Source of the DNA: VGTK01 sp046327915
GTDB lineage: Bacteria; Desulfobacterota; Binatia; UBA12015
Assembly: GCA_046327915.1 (NCBI GenBank)
Contig: JAXLXO010000007.1
Location: 148,823-212,822 of the forward strand
Direction of reading: 5' to 3'
DNA: 64,000 bases
Both the position numbers and the translations under genes were made by a program. Under the pieces are notes generated by a model. It had not been told where the DNA came from and did no database searches. It was given only the letters and a program-made list of their open reading frames with translations. Below are positions 1 to 9,142 of this stretch, piece after piece (the first letter of the stretch is position 1; each line of letters begins with the position of its first letter).

Positions 1-660
1 CGCAATCCGCTCAACGCGATCCACCTCGCGGGCGAGGCGCTGCTGCGCGTCCATCCCGACGACCCGACCATCGCGCGCCTCGGCGGACGGATCCGCTCGT
101 CGTCGAAGCGCATGGCGCGCCTGATCGCGCAGCTGCTCGACTTCGCGACGACACGGCAGGGCAATCTGCCGGTGCAGCCGAAGGACGCCGACCTGCGGCA
201 GCTCGCCGAGAGCGCGCTCGCCGAGTTCGAGCAGCAGCCCTCGGCAGGTCTGCGCCACGAGGTGATCGGTGACCCGCGCGGCACCTGGGATCCGGATCGC
301 ATCCTGCAGCTGCTCTCGAACCTGCTCGGCAACGCCCTGCAGCACGGCGATCCGGGCGTGCCGATCGTGCTGCGCATCGACGGACGCGACCGCGACGTCG
401 TGCACGTCGAGATCGAGAACGGCGGCGTCCTGCCCGACAACGTGCGCGACGACCTGTTCGCACCGTTCGTGCGGGCCAACGCGGGCGGCGGCGGCGCGGG
501 ACTGGGGCTCTACATCGTGCACCACATCGCGCGCGCACACGGCGGCGAGGTCGCGGCGGAGTCCGGTGGCGGACGGACCGTGTTCCGCGCGCGACTGCCG
601 CGGCACCATCCGTCCACGAGCGGAGCCGGGGAGGACGCGCCGCCGCGCGAGGGCGGCTGA
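1..660 (+). CDS. Sensor histidine kinase, C-terminal part (5' truncated)
   Basis: The reading frame is open from base 1 and ends at TGA 658-660, so the N-terminus and sensor lie outside the window. The first residues, RNPLNAI, are the tail of a HisKA H-box; the phospho-accepting His would sit just before base 1. The ATP-binding HATPase_c domain follows, with an N-box (NLLGNALQHG), a weak G1 region (IENGG; the usual DxG is not obvious) and a G2 box (GAGLGLYIVHHI). It should autophosphorylate and pass phosphate to a response regulator that is not visible here. A short Pro/Gly-rich tail closes the protein. It converges on the nucleotidyltransferase gene 9 bases away. Class is clear; signal and partner are unknown. 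Confidence 0.88.
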   Translation, partial: RNPLNAIHLAGEALLRVHPDDPTIARLGGRIRSSSKRMARLIAQLLDFATTRQGNLPVQPKDADLRQLAESALAEFEQQPSAGLRHEVIGDPRGTWDPDRILQLLSNLLGNALQHGDPGVPIVLRIDGRDRDVVHVEIENGGVLPDNVRDDLFAPFVRANAGGGGAGLGLYIVHHIARAHGGEVAAESGGGRTVFRARLPRHHPSTSGAGEDAPPREGG

Positions 661-669
661 GCGCGGACG

Positions 670-1626
670 TCAGGCCGGCCGCGCCTCGTCGAGCCGCCCC
701 GCATGCGCCGGGGCCGCGTGCCACGGCGGGACGCGCTTCAGCGCGGCGAACGTGCGCTCGATCGCGGTCGGCGTTCCCCAGTCGCTCCAGCCGGTCTGCT
801 CGGCGCGCACGACGACCAGCTCGGCCGCGACGGTCGACAGGAAGTCGTTCGAGAAGTTCCACCCCGGCTCGGTCGCGTAGTGCCGCTCGAGCGTGTCACG
901 CAGGCGGCTCGCGACGTCGAGCGTGCGCAGCGTCGCCGGCAGCCGCTGCTCGAGCAGCGCGAGCACGCGCGGCACGCGGAACGCCATCACGAACGAGTTC
1001 CACAGACCGCCGGCGCGGACGAGCGCCGCGGCAACCGCCGGCGTCGGCTTCTCGCGGAACGACGCGACGTGGAACGCGTCGCCTTGCCCGCCGTCGAGCC
1101 GTGCCGCCGGCATGACGTAGCCGTACTCCGGCGACGGATCGTCGGGCTCGATGCCGAGCAGCGCGAGCTTCCCGGGATGTCGGTCGACGACGGCGAGCGC
1201 GCGCCGCACCGAGGCGCGGAACGCGGCGTCGTCGGCGACGTAGTGGTCGCTCGGGAACATCGCGACGCGCGCGTTCGGGTGCCGACGGCGGATCTCGAGC
1301 AGCGACCATGCGATGCCGGGCCCGGTGTCGCGGTTCCGCGGCTGCACCAGCACGTTCTCGCCGGGAATCCCGGCGAGCTGCGGCACCGCGAGGCGCAGAT
1401 GATCGTGGTTCACGATCACCATCGTGCGCTGCGGCGGGACGAGCGGCGCCACGCGGTCGAGCGTCGCTTCGAGCATCGAGCGCGCGCCGGTGATCCTGCA
1501 GTACTGCTTCGGGATCGGCTCGCCGGCGAGCAGGCGCGTGATCGCGCGCAGACGGGTTCCATCGCCGCCGGCGAGAACGAGAGCCCAGGTGTCGGTGCGG
1601 TACCTCGGGTCGCGAAGAGTCAGCAT
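670..1626 (-). CDS. manC: Mannose-1-phosphate guanylyltransferase (GDP-mannose pyrophosphorylase)
   Basis: 318 aa. It should transfer GMP from GTP to mannose-1-phosphate, giving GDP-mannose for LPS, capsule or glycoprotein sugars. The N-terminal nucleotide-binding signature LAGGDGTRL appears near residue 19, followed by the substrate-site IPKQYC, then FPSDHY, EYGYV, FREKP and a late WSDWGTP. This is the NTP_transferase fold without the C-terminal mannose-6-phosphate isomerase domain of long ManC proteins. ATG 1626 was chosen because homology begins a few residues later; the open frame continues upstream but has no conserved content. Nucleotide specificity (GTP, mannose) is inferred from family; a related hexose-1-phosphate transferase is possible. 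Confidence 0.8.
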   Translation of the reverse strand: MLTLRDPRYRTDTWALVLAGGDGTRLRAITRLLAGEPIPKQYCRITGARSMLEATLDRVAPLVPPQRTMVIVNHDHLRLAVPQLAGIPGENVLVQPRNRDTGPGIAWSLLEIRRRHPNARVAMFPSDHYVADDAAFRASVRRALAVVDRHPGKLALLGIEPDDPSPEYGYVMPAARLDGGQGDAFHVASFREKPTPAVAAALVRAGGLWNSFVMAFRVPRVLALLEQRLPATLRTLDVASRLRDTLERHYATEPGWNFSNDFLSTVAAELVVVRAEQTGWSDWGTPTAIERTFAALKRVPPWHAAPAHAGRLDEARPA

Positions 1627-1831
1627 CGAGCACGACCCCGGAGCAAGCACCGATCCATGCGCCGCCGCGCGCGGCTGCTGGTGCGAGCTTCCGTCGGCGT
1701 TGGAAATTCGGCCGTCCGTGGAGCCTTCGGGCGAAGACCCTACACGGAAATCCGGATGGCGCCGCGGGATGCCGCGGATCCGCGAGCACGCGCGATTCTT
1801 GCACGCACCGATTCGCCAGGAGGGTTCCGCC

Positions 1832-2305
1832 ATGCCCGAGAAGAAGACCACGCAGCGCGCCCGGCGCGACCGCCGGCAGGGCAAGTCGGCATCGACGCAG
1901 GCCGGCGAGTTCGTGCGCGAGGAGATCGAGCACGTGCGCGAGGGCGAGCACGGCGCACGCTCGGCGAAGCAGGCGATCGCGATCGGCCTCTCGAAGGCGC
2001 GCCGCGCCGGCGTGAAGCTCGCCGCGCCCGGGAAGGGGAAGACGTCCAGCCGCACCCGCCGGCAGGCCGAGCGCGACCTCGACCGCGGCTCGGCGAAGCG
2101 CTCGGGCGGCGCGAAGAAGAAGACGTCGGCGTCGCGCTCGCGCGGGGCGAAGAAGGCGCTCGCGAAGGAGGGCCGGTCGGCGGCTTCGCACGCGAGCCTC
2201 GCCCGGCAGGGACGCTCGGCGGCGCGCAAGCGCAGCGCGGCGGAGCGCTCGGCGTCGGCGAAGAAGGCGGCCCGGACGCGCAGGAAGGCGTCGCGCCGCA
2301 AGTGA
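1832..2305 (+). CDS. Basic, histone-H1-like protein with DUF6496-type N-terminus
   Basis: 157 aa. ATG 1832 is preceded by a strong AGGAGG at 1818-1823. Residues about 25-60 hold an acidic helix and then SAKQAIAIGLSKARRAG, which matches the core I recall for DUF6496 proteins (KQAIAIGLSEARK). The remaining 90 residues are almost only Lys, Arg, Ala, Ser and Gly in short repeating blocks, like histone H1 or AlgP-type tails, which suggests nucleic-acid binding. There is no catalytic motif, signal peptide or membrane helix. It is divergent from the guanylyltransferase gene. Function is unknown; a chromatin-like or stress role is only inference. Confidence 0.75.
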   Translation: MPEKKTTQRARRDRRQGKSASTQAGEFVREEIEHVREGEHGARSAKQAIAIGLSKARRAGVKLAAPGKGKTSSRTRRQAERDLDRGSAKRSGGAKKKTSASRSRGAKKALAKEGRSAASHASLARQGRSAARKRSAAERSASAKKAARTRRKASRRK

Positions 2306-2320
2306 CCGGTACGGCCGCGC

Positions 2321-3487
2321 TCAGCCGAGACGCGGCTTCATGCGCCAGCGGATCGCGAGCAGGATCACCAGGAAGAGCGTGATCAGGACCATGGTCGGGA
2401 TCATGACCTCGGCCGGCCCCGCACCGCGCTCGATGATCCGCCGCGACAGGATCTGGTACCAGCGCAGCGGAAACATCGCGCCGACCTCGCGCACGCCGTG
2501 CGGCATCAGCGCGTAGGGCAGCATCGAGCCCGACAGCACGAACGACGGCATGATGAAGAAGACCGAGATGAACACCGCCTGCGCCGACGTGCGCGCCAGC
2601 GCCGACACGAACGTGCCGATGGCGAGCGTCGCGAGGATGAAGGGCAGGGTGCAGGCGTAAAAGAGCAGCACGTTGCCCTGCGGCCAGTAGCCGTGGATCA
2701 GTCCGGCGCCGACCATCCCGATGGTGAGCGCGACGTAGGCCGCGACGACCGTCGGCAGGAGCTTGCCGAGGATGATCTGCAGCGGCGTCGCGGGCTGCGC
2801 GAGAAGCTGCTCGTAGGTGCCGTTCTCGCGCTCCGCCACGAGCCCGAGGCTCGCCTGTGCGAGGCAGAGGTTGGTGAGCAGGAATCCCGCGAGCGCGGAC
2901 AAGTAGAAGTTCAGGTCGCGCAGCGTGGCGTTGTAGCGGAACTCCTCGCGCAGCTCGATCGGCGGCGCGCGTCCCGGACCGCTGCTCGCCGGCGCGCCCG
3001 CGCGCGCACGGTCGGCCGGCCCGGGCTCCGCCTCGAAGCGCGACGCGATCTGCGTCACGTATCCCGCGACGCGCGCCGCGGTGAGCGGATCCGTGCCGTC
3101 GAGCAGCAGCTGCACGGCGGGACGTCCGAGCGCCGCGTCGCGCCGGAAGTCGTCGGGAATCACCACCACGCCGACGAGCTTGCCGCGCTTCAGCAGGTCG
3201 TGCGCCTCGTCGTACGAGCCCAGCCGGCGCACGGGCTGGAAGTAGCCGCTGCTCTGGATGTCGGCGACGAGCTCGCGCGACGCGGGCGTCTGGCTGCGGT
3301 CGAGCACCGCCCACGGGATGTCGCGCGGCGTGAAGCGCAGCGCGAAGCCCATGACGATCAGCAGCATGAACGGCTGGATCAGCACGTTCTGCACGACCGT
3401 GCGGTCGTGGCGCAGCAGCGACGCCTCCTTGTAGGCGATCGCCAGCACGTTCGAGACGAAGCGCCGCGCGCGTCCGACCGGCTTCAC
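2321..3487 (-). CDS. ABC-2 type transporter permease (YbhR-like)
   Basis: 388 aa, last gene of the efflux operon. One N-terminal transmembrane segment (residues about 28-45) is followed by a large extracytoplasmic domain, then five C-terminal membrane segments from about residue 190. This is the ABC2_membrane_3 layout of YhhJ/YbhS/YbhR proteins. The GTG start at 3487 overlaps the stop of the upstream permease by four bases (GTGA), which indicates translational coupling. It should form the membrane channel with the neighbouring permease, driven by the two ATPases and linked to the outer membrane through the HlyD and TolC-type proteins. Substrate is unknown; E. coli YbhFSR exports cationic compounds and antibiotics. 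Confidence 0.88.
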   Translation of the reverse strand: MKPVGRARRFVSNVLAIAYKEASLLRHDRTVVQNVLIQPFMLLIVMGFALRFTPRDIPWAVLDRSQTPASRELVADIQSSGYFQPVRRLGSYDEAHDLLKRGKLVGVVVIPDDFRRDAALGRPAVQLLLDGTDPLTAARVAGYVTQIASRFEAEPGPADRARAGAPASSGPGRAPPIELREEFRYNATLRDLNFYLSALAGFLLTNLCLAQASLGLVAERENGTYEQLLAQPATPLQIILGKLLPTVVAAYVALTIGMVGAGLIHGYWPQGNVLLFYACTLPFILATLAIGTFVSALARTSAQAVFISVFFIMPSFVLSGSMLPYALMPHGVREVGAMFPLRWYQILSRRIIERGAGPAEVMIPTMVLITLFLVILLAIRWRMKPRLG

Positions 3488-4632
3488 TGGCGCCTCGCGA
3501 TCGCGCGCAGCGCCACCGCCGAGAGTGCCGCGCCCATGAGCAGGATGATGACGATCTCCGGGAACAGCACGATCGGCCCCTCGCCGCGCAGGTAGATGGC
3601 GCGGCTGACGCGGATGTAGTGCGTCGCGGGGATCAGCTCGGAGACGATGCGGAACGGCACCGGCATGTTCCGCTGCGGCACCGCGAAGCCCGACAGCAGG
3701 ATCAGCGGCTGGCTCGCGAGGACCGTCTTCGACACGGCCTCCGCCGCGCTCTTCGAGGTCGCGGAGAAGATCGCGCCCATCGACAGCGACACCAGCAGGT
3801 AGACCATCGAGATCAGGATGAAGAAGAGCGCGCTGCCCTGCGGCCACACCCCGAGCAGGAATCCGGCGAGCAGCATCATGAGCACCACGTCGGCGGAGAA
3901 CACCGCGCCGAGCGGGAGGATCTTGCCGAGCAGGATCTCGACCGACGTCGCGGGCGTCACCTGCAGCTGCTCGAAGGTGCCGGAGAAGCGCTCGTTGACG
4001 ATCGACACCGCGATAATGAGCGTCGTCGCGAAGCTCAGCACGAAGCCGAACGTGCCGCTCACCATGTAGGGCGTCCCGTCGAGCGACGGGTTGAAGAGCG
4101 CGGTCGTGACCACCGCCACGCCCGACGCGCGCGCGCTCGCCGGTCCCGTGCCCTGCGCCGGCAGGCCGTCGCTGGCGCGGAGTCCGAGCCCGGTCGCGGT
4201 GGCGAGCCCGGACAGGAACGCCTCGGTGTTACCGGCGAGCACGACCTCGCCGCCGTCGTAGACGACGCGGATCTCCGGCGGCTTGCCGCCGCGCTCGAAG
4301 TCCCGCAGGTCGCGCTCGAAGTCGGGCGCGATGATGAGGCCCGCGCCGATCTCGCCGGCGAGCATCGCGCGGTCCATCTCGGCGCGGGTGCCGAGCTCGT
4401 GCGCCTTGAACGAGCCCTGCGCCTGAAGCTCCGCGACGAGGCGCCGGCTCGGCGCGCTGCGGCTGCCGTCGATCACGCCGACGTCGAGACCCGACACCTT
4501 CGTCGACATGATCTTGCCGAACAGCATCAGCGCCATGAGCGGAACGAGCACGAGGATCGTCACCGTGAACGGGTCGCGCAGCGTCGCGAGCGTCTCGCGT
4601 CGCACCAGCACGGCGAGGCGGCGGAGGCTCAT
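3484..4632 (-). CDS. ABC-2 type transporter permease (YbhS-like)
   Basis: 382 aa. It has the same topology as the following permease: a membrane segment near residues 21-40, an extracytoplasmic domain to about residue 190, then a block of five to six membrane helices (for example FGFVLSFATTLIIAVSIV). The conserved NERFSGTFEQL turn just after the second helix is typical of ABC-2 permeases. ATG 4632 overlaps the ATPase stop at 4629 (ATGA). The two permeases are only distantly similar, which fits a heterodimeric channel as in YbhS/YbhR. Confidence 0.88.
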   Translation of the reverse strand: MSLRRLAVLVRRETLATLRDPFTVTILVLVPLMALMLFGKIMSTKVSGLDVGVIDGSRSAPSRRLVAELQAQGSFKAHELGTRAEMDRAMLAGEIGAGLIIAPDFERDLRDFERGGKPPEIRVVYDGGEVVLAGNTEAFLSGLATATGLGLRASDGLPAQGTGPASARASGVAVVTTALFNPSLDGTPYMVSGTFGFVLSFATTLIIAVSIVNERFSGTFEQLQVTPATSVEILLGKILPLGAVFSADVVLMMLLAGFLLGVWPQGSALFFILISMVYLLVSLSMGAIFSATSKSAAEAVSKTVLASQPLILLSGFAVPQRNMPVPFRIVSELIPATHYIRVSRAIYLRGEGPIVLFPEIVIILLMGAALSAVALRAIARRQ

Positions 4633-5591
4633 GCGGCCGCCTTCGGCGCGCTCGCCGCGGCGCTGCGCATCAGCTCACGGAAGACGTCGGTCATCTCGGG
4701 CTGGTGCACCGACACGCGGACTCCCGACACCTCCGCCGCGACCTCGCCGAGCACCGACTGCACGCGCGCGTCGAGCTCCGGCGCGCGGACGACGAGGCGA
4801 TCCGCGGCGGTACGCTCGGCCGGCACGCCACGCTCGAGCAGCAGCGCCTCGGCCCGCACCGCGTCGGCGGCCGACGCGGCCGCGAGCTCCGCGCGGTAGC
4901 CGGGCGAGAAGCGTTGGCGCAGCTCCGCGGGCGACGCGTCCGCAACGAGACGGCCCGCATCGATGAACGAGATCCAGTCGCAGTAGTCGGCCTCCTCGAG
5001 GAAGTGCGTGGTGACGAACACCGTCGTGCCCGCGTCGGCCTCCTCCTGGATCAACTCCCAGAAGAGCGCGCGGTTGTGCACGTCGACGCCCGCGGTGGGC
5101 TCGTCGAGGAACAGGACGCGCGGCTTGTGCAGGGTGCTGAGCGCGAGTCCCGCGCGCTGACGCACGCCGGCCGGCAGGTCCTCGGGCTTGTCGCGCTCGG
5201 CGCCGCCGAGATCGAAGCGCTCGCGCAGCGCACCCCAGCGCTCCTCCAGCTGCGTGCTCGAGAGCCCGTACAGCCCCGCGTAGAACTCGACGTTCTCGCG
5301 CAGCGACAGGCCCTGGTAGAGGCTGACCTTCTGCCCCATGTAGCCGATGTGGTCGCGCACGCGGCGCGGCGTGCGGATGACGTCGATGCCGTCGACGACG
5401 ATCGAGCCCGCGGTCGGCGTCAGCAGCCCGATCAGCATGCGGATCGTCGTGCTCTTGCCCGAGCCGTTGGCGCCGAGGAACGCGAAGATCGAGCCGCGCG
5501 CGACGCGCAGCGAGACGTCGTCCACCGCCGCGAAGTCGCCGAAGCGCTTGGTGATGCCCTCGGCGCGGATGATCGCGTCGTCGGCGCTCAT
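4629..5591 (-). CDS. ABC transporter ATP-binding protein (second ATPase of the efflux system)
   Basis: 320 aa. It is a cytoplasmic ATPase with Walker A GANGSGKST (about residues 39-47), a Q-loop (YMGQKVSLY), Walker B VLFLDEP and switch His in VTTHFLEEAD. The ABC signature is degenerate: PAGVRQR replaces LSGGQ/M. The same shift (LPLGIRQR) occurs in the C-terminal ATPase half of RbbA/YbhF-type proteins, so it is probably native. ATG 5591 overlaps the upstream ATPase stop (ATGA). It corresponds to the second nucleotide-binding domain of the fused E. coli YbhF, here a separate gene. Confidence 0.9.
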   Translation of the reverse strand: MSADDAIIRAEGITKRFGDFAAVDDVSLRVARGSIFAFLGANGSGKSTTIRMLIGLLTPTAGSIVVDGIDVIRTPRRVRDHIGYMGQKVSLYQGLSLRENVEFYAGLYGLSSTQLEERWGALRERFDLGGAERDKPEDLPAGVRQRAGLALSTLHKPRVLFLDEPTAGVDVHNRALFWELIQEEADAGTTVFVTTHFLEEADYCDWISFIDAGRLVADASPAELRQRFSPGYRAELAAASAADAVRAEALLLERGVPAERTAADRLVVRAPELDARVQSVLGEVAAEVSGVRVSVHQPEMTDVFRELMRSAAASAPKAAA

Positions 5592-6536
5592 GCGGACCGC
5601 TCCGCGTGCGCGGCGCCGGCGCGCGACAGCGCGAGCAGCATCGACTCGACGTCGATCGGCAGCGCCTCCGCGAGACGCACGCCGGCGTCGCGCAATGCGC
5701 TCAGATCGCGCAGGACGCGCGCCGCGCCCGGGCTCGCGTCGCGCCGCACCTCGATGCGCGCGAAGCGGCCCATCGCGCGCGCGCCGTCGACGTAGCCCAG
5801 CTCGCGCACGGCGCGCGCGATCGTGCGCGGGTCGTCGCCCCACGCGCGGTACAGCTCGAGCGGCACGCCGGCGCAGAGCTCGTCCGGCGACCCGATGGCG
5901 ATCACGCGTCCTTCGTCGAGGTAGACCAGGCGATCGCAGGCCGCGACCTCCTCGAGGTAGCTGGTGCTGATCAGGATCAGCACGTCATGCTTGCGCTCGG
6001 CGAGGATCGACCAGATCTGGTCGCGCGCGACCACGTCCACGCCCGCCGTCGGCTCGTCGAGGATCAGGATGCGCGGGTTCGGCAGCAGCGCGCAGGTCAC
6101 CGCGAGCTTCTGCTTCATGCCGCCAGACAGCTTGCCGGCCTGCCGATCCACGAACGGCGCGAGTCCGGTTCGCTCGAGCACCGGCATCGCGCGGCGCTTC
6201 GAGCTCGCGCTGGTCGAGCATGTGCAAAACCGCGCCACGACGCTCGGAGTTCTCGTGCACCGACAGCTCGGGGTAGAGGCTGAACACCTGCGGCACGTAG
6301 CCGAGCAGCTCCTTGAGCCGCGTGACGTCGCCGCGCAGGTCGATGCCGAGCACGTCGGCCTCGTCCGCCTCGACTTCGAGCAGCCCGGCGAGCGCACGCA
6401 GCAGCGTGGTCTTGCCGGCGCCGTCGGGGCCGACCACGCCGACGATCTGCGGTCCCGCGATCTCGAGGTCGACGCCGCGCAGCGCGGTGCGCTGTCCGTA
6501 GTGCTTGACGAGGCGGCGCAGCCGGACGGCCGGCAC
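5588..6536 (-). pseudogene. ABC transporter ATP-binding protein, disrupted by a frameshift
   Basis: This is the first ATPase of the efflux system, equivalent to the N-terminal half of YbhF. From GTG 6536 one frame encodes Walker A (GPDGAGKTT), the Q-loop (YVPQVFSLY) and LHMLDQRELE. From about 6187 onward homology continues in another frame: PVLERTGLAPF, the signature LSGGMKQKL, Walker B ILILDEP and STSYLEEVAACD. The span is 949 bases (3n+1), consistent with one extra base between about 6187 and 6206. Unrepaired, translation stops at 5985 after 183 aa, without signature or Walker B. Everything around it is intact, so either a sequencing or assembly indel or a recent inactivation is possible. 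The GTG start is a best guess. Confidence 0.8.
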
Positions 6537-6552
6537 GTCGCCGTCGCGCTGC

Positions 6553-7605
6553 TCAGCGGCTCGCGGCACGCGGCTCGTCCCCGCCGTGCGATCCGGCGTC
6601 CGCGAGCAGGTAGACGTTGCCCTCGGTGCCGGGCTTGAGGAGGGCCGCGTCCTGCAGGACGCGGATCTTGGCGCGATAGACCTGGCCGACGCGGTCGCCG
6701 CGGGTCTCGATCTTCTCCGGCGTGAAGTTTGCCTGGTCGGCGATGAAGCTGATCTCGCCGGGAATCCGGCGACCCGGCGTGCTGTCGAGCTCGAGCTCGA
6801 CGCGGCTGCCGACGCGGACATGTCCCATCGACGCGACCGGCAGGTAGACCTGCACGTACTTGTCTTCCGGGTCGAGCACGGCGACCACCGGCGATCCCGG
6901 CTGCGCGAGCTCGCCCGGCCACACGAACTGCGTCTGCACGACGGTCGGAACGCCCGGCGAGCGAATCTGGTACTTGGCGCGTGTCACCTCGAGCTCCGCG
7001 ATCTGCGCCTCGGTCAGCGCCGCGCGCTGGCGCAGCATCTCGAGCTGGCCCTGATTGACGGCGACGTTCCTCTCCTCCGCCGCGGCCTGCGACAGCAGGT
7101 CCTTCGCGCGCGCCAGCGCGGCGCGCGCCTGGTCGCGTCGCGAGCGCGCCTCGTCCACCAGCTGGCCCGTGCTGGCGCCGGTCTTCGCCAGCTCCGCCTC
7201 GCGCGAGAACGTCCGCTCGGCGAGCGTCAGCGCGGACTCGGCCTGTGCGACCTCGGCCCGGCGTGCGTCGACGCCGGTCTTCCACGTGCTCTCGACCAGC
7301 CCGATGCGGCGCGACTGCGTCTCGATGTCGGCCTTCGTCATGTCGAGCTCGCGCTGCTTGGCGGTGATCTTCGCGGCGATGTCGCCCTCGTCGAGGCGCG
7401 CGACCACGCTGTTCGGCGGCACCGCGGCCCCTTCGGCGAACGCCACCTCGAGGACGCGACCCACGACCTCGCTGCGGATGACGCGCTCCTCGCCCTCGAC
7501 GAAGCCGGTGTAGTACACGGCTCGCGAGTCGCGGCGCACGAACCACACGGCGGCGGCGACCACGGCGACGAGCAGCACGACGACTGCGACGAATCCCTTC
7601 TTCAT
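6553..7605 (-). CDS. HlyD-family periplasmic adaptor subunit (YbhG-like)
   Basis: 350 aa membrane-fusion protein. An N-terminal signal-anchor (residues about 4-22) leads into a lipoyl half (YYTGFVEGEERVIRSEVVGR), then a long alpha-helical coiled-coil hairpin rich in Ala, Glu and Arg (about residues 75-205), the second lipoyl half (QIRSPGVPTVV) and a beta-barrel domain. It should bridge the ABC permeases to the TolC-type channel across the periplasm. It lies seven bases after the outer-membrane gene and 16 bases before the first ATPase, so the genes are co-transcribed. Confidence 0.9.
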   Translation of the reverse strand: MKKGFVAVVVLLVAVVAAAVWFVRRDSRAVYYTGFVEGEERVIRSEVVGRVLEVAFAEGAAVPPNSVVARLDEGDIAAKITAKQRELDMTKADIETQSRRIGLVESTWKTGVDARRAEVAQAESALTLAERTFSREAELAKTGASTGQLVDEARSRRDQARAALARAKDLLSQAAAEERNVAVNQGQLEMLRQRAALTEAQIAELEVTRAKYQIRSPGVPTVVQTQFVWPGELAQPGSPVVAVLDPEDKYVQVYLPVASMGHVRVGSRVELELDSTPGRRIPGEISFIADQANFTPEKIETRGDRVGQVYRAKIRVLQDAALLKPGTEGNVYLLADAGSHGGDEPRAASR

Positions 7606-7612
7606 CGTGTCC

Positions 7613-9142
7613 TCATCCCCGGCCGCCCGCGACGAGATCGTCGATCGGCAGTCCCATGAGCCGCTGCAGCGCCGCGCGCCGCGTGTGCGCCTGATAGAGC
7701 GCGGTGGCGAGCGTCGCGCGCTGCTCCGCGAGCAGGCGCTCGGCGATCAGCACGTCGTCGCTCTGCGCGCGTCCGACGTCGAACTGCTGCTCGCGGATGC
7801 GCAGGTTCTCCTCGGCCTGTCCGAGCGCGCGCTGCGCGGTCGCGTAGGCCGCGAGGCGCTCCGCCGTCGCGAGCTGTGCCGCGCGGACCGCCGCTTCGAG
7901 ATCGCGCAGCTGGCGCTGGGTCGCGAGCCGGTTCTTGTCGGCGAGGATGCGCGCCTCGCTGATCTGCGCCTCGCGCCGCGTGTCGGTGCCGAGATCCCAC
8001 GTGAAGCCGGCGAAGCCGGAGCCGATCTGCGTCGGCGTCAGGATGTCGCTGGTCGAGTAGTCCATCCCGCCGCCGGCGCCGAAGCGCGGCAGTCGGCTGC
8101 GCTCGAGCGCGATCGCGGTGTTCTCGAGGCGCTGCTGCTCCTCGAGCAGCGACAGCAGGATCGGGTTGTGCTCGTACGTCTGCGCGAGAGCGTCCTCGAC
8201 GGTCGGAATCCCGGGCGGCGTGGTGACGTCGGCGAGTCGCGCCGGCTCGTTCACCGCGACGCCGATCACCTGGTTGAACCCCCAGCGCGCCTGCTCGATC
8301 GCGAGGTCGCGTGCGAGCAGGCTCTGCTCGGCCGTCTGCAGCGCGACCTGCACGGTCAGGAGATCGTTCTTGGTGAGACGCTCCTGGTCGTAGCGGGCCT
8401 GCGCGATGCCGACCTGCGTGCGGTAGACGGCGATCGTCTGCTCGGTGACGGTGCGCAGCCGCCGCGTCTCGAGCAGCTGGAAGTAGCCCTGCACGACGGC
8501 GAGCTGCTCGTCGAGCGTCGTCGCCCAGACGCGTGCGCGCTCGCCGCGATAGCCCGCCTGCGCGGCCTCGAGCGTGTGCTTCAGCTCGCCGGTGAAGTCG
8601 AGCGGGAAGTAGATGTTTGCATTGACCGTGCCGGCCTGCTGGTCGCGAACCTTCACCTCGGGCTTCGCGACACCGGGCGGCAGGAGACCGCTCGGCAGCT
8701 CGACGTTGGTCGTCTGCGCGCTGCTGTACCAGGTGTAGCGCGACTGTGCGGTGGTGGTCGGCAGGAAGCGGCCGCGCACGTCGGCGACGCGCTCGGCGCT
8801 CGCCTCGAGCTGCTGCTGCGCCTCGGCGATGCGGCGGTTGCCGCGCGCCGCGAGCGCGAGCGCAGACGGCAGGTCGAGCGGGTGTGCGTCGTCGCGGCCG
8901 GCCTTCGACGCCGCCTCCTGGGCGGCGTCCGCGTCGGTCGTTCCGCTGGCGGCGGGCGACGTCGCCGGGCTCAGCGCGGCGCTCTGCAGACGGGCCATCT
9001 CGTCGCGCCTGCGCTCCGCGTCCCAGCCGCCATCGCCGTCCGGACGCGTGAACCACGCGCAGCCCGGCAGCAGCGCGCACGCGAGCAGGGACGCACCGAG
9101 CGCGCGCCGGACGGTGCGGATGCGGCGGGGCTCAGCTCGCAC
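7613..9142 (-). CDS. TolC/NodT-family outer-membrane efflux lipoprotein
   Basis: 509 aa. A signal peptide ends in a lipobox (LLPGC, Cys near residue 28), so it is probably lipid-anchored like NodT/OprM. Two OEP repeats follow: long helices with internal Gln/Ala/Glu-rich heptads (for example residues about 85-130, 210-290 and 385-480) between strands containing DLPSALALAARGN and TVEDALAQTYEHNP. It forms the outer-membrane exit duct for the adaptor and ABC pump encoded next. The GTG start at 9142 overlaps the end of the tetR gene by 11 bases. The E. coli ybh operon has no dedicated outer-membrane gene, so this is an addition. Confidence 0.9.
   Translation of the reverse strand: MRAEPRRIRTVRRALGASLLACALLPGCAWFTRPDGDGGWDAERRRDEMARLQSAALSPATSPAASGTTDADAAQEAASKAGRDDAHPLDLPSALALAARGNRRIAEAQQQLEASAERVADVRGRFLPTTTAQSRYTWYSSAQTTNVELPSGLLPPGVAKPEVKVRDQQAGTVNANIYFPLDFTGELKHTLEAAQAGYRGERARVWATTLDEQLAVVQGYFQLLETRRLRTVTEQTIAVYRTQVGIAQARYDQERLTKNDLLTVQVALQTAEQSLLARDLAIEQARWGFNQVIGVAVNEPARLADVTTPPGIPTVEDALAQTYEHNPILLSLLEEQQRLENTAIALERSRLPRFGAGGGMDYSTSDILTPTQIGSGFAGFTWDLGTDTRREAQISEARILADKNRLATQRQLRDLEAAVRAAQLATAERLAAYATAQRALGQAEENLRIREQQFDVGRAQSDDVLIAERLLAEQRATLATALYQAHTRRAALQRLMGLPIDDLVAGGRG

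Noticed and set aside
1762..1777. CCGCGG-GATG-CCGCGG repeat as an operator for the DUF6496 gene
   Set aside because: Self-palindromic CCGCGG is very common at this GC content and the position is not informative.
3619..4899. Long plus-strand open frame antisense to the permease and ATPase genes
   Set aside because: Arg/His-rich shadow of high-GC coding on the other strand; no homology or ribosome site.
4629..5591. Degenerate ABC signature as evidence for a dead ATPase
   Set aside because: The LPxGxRQR form is normal in the second ATPase half of YbhF/RbbA-type proteins, and Walker A, B and switch His are intact.
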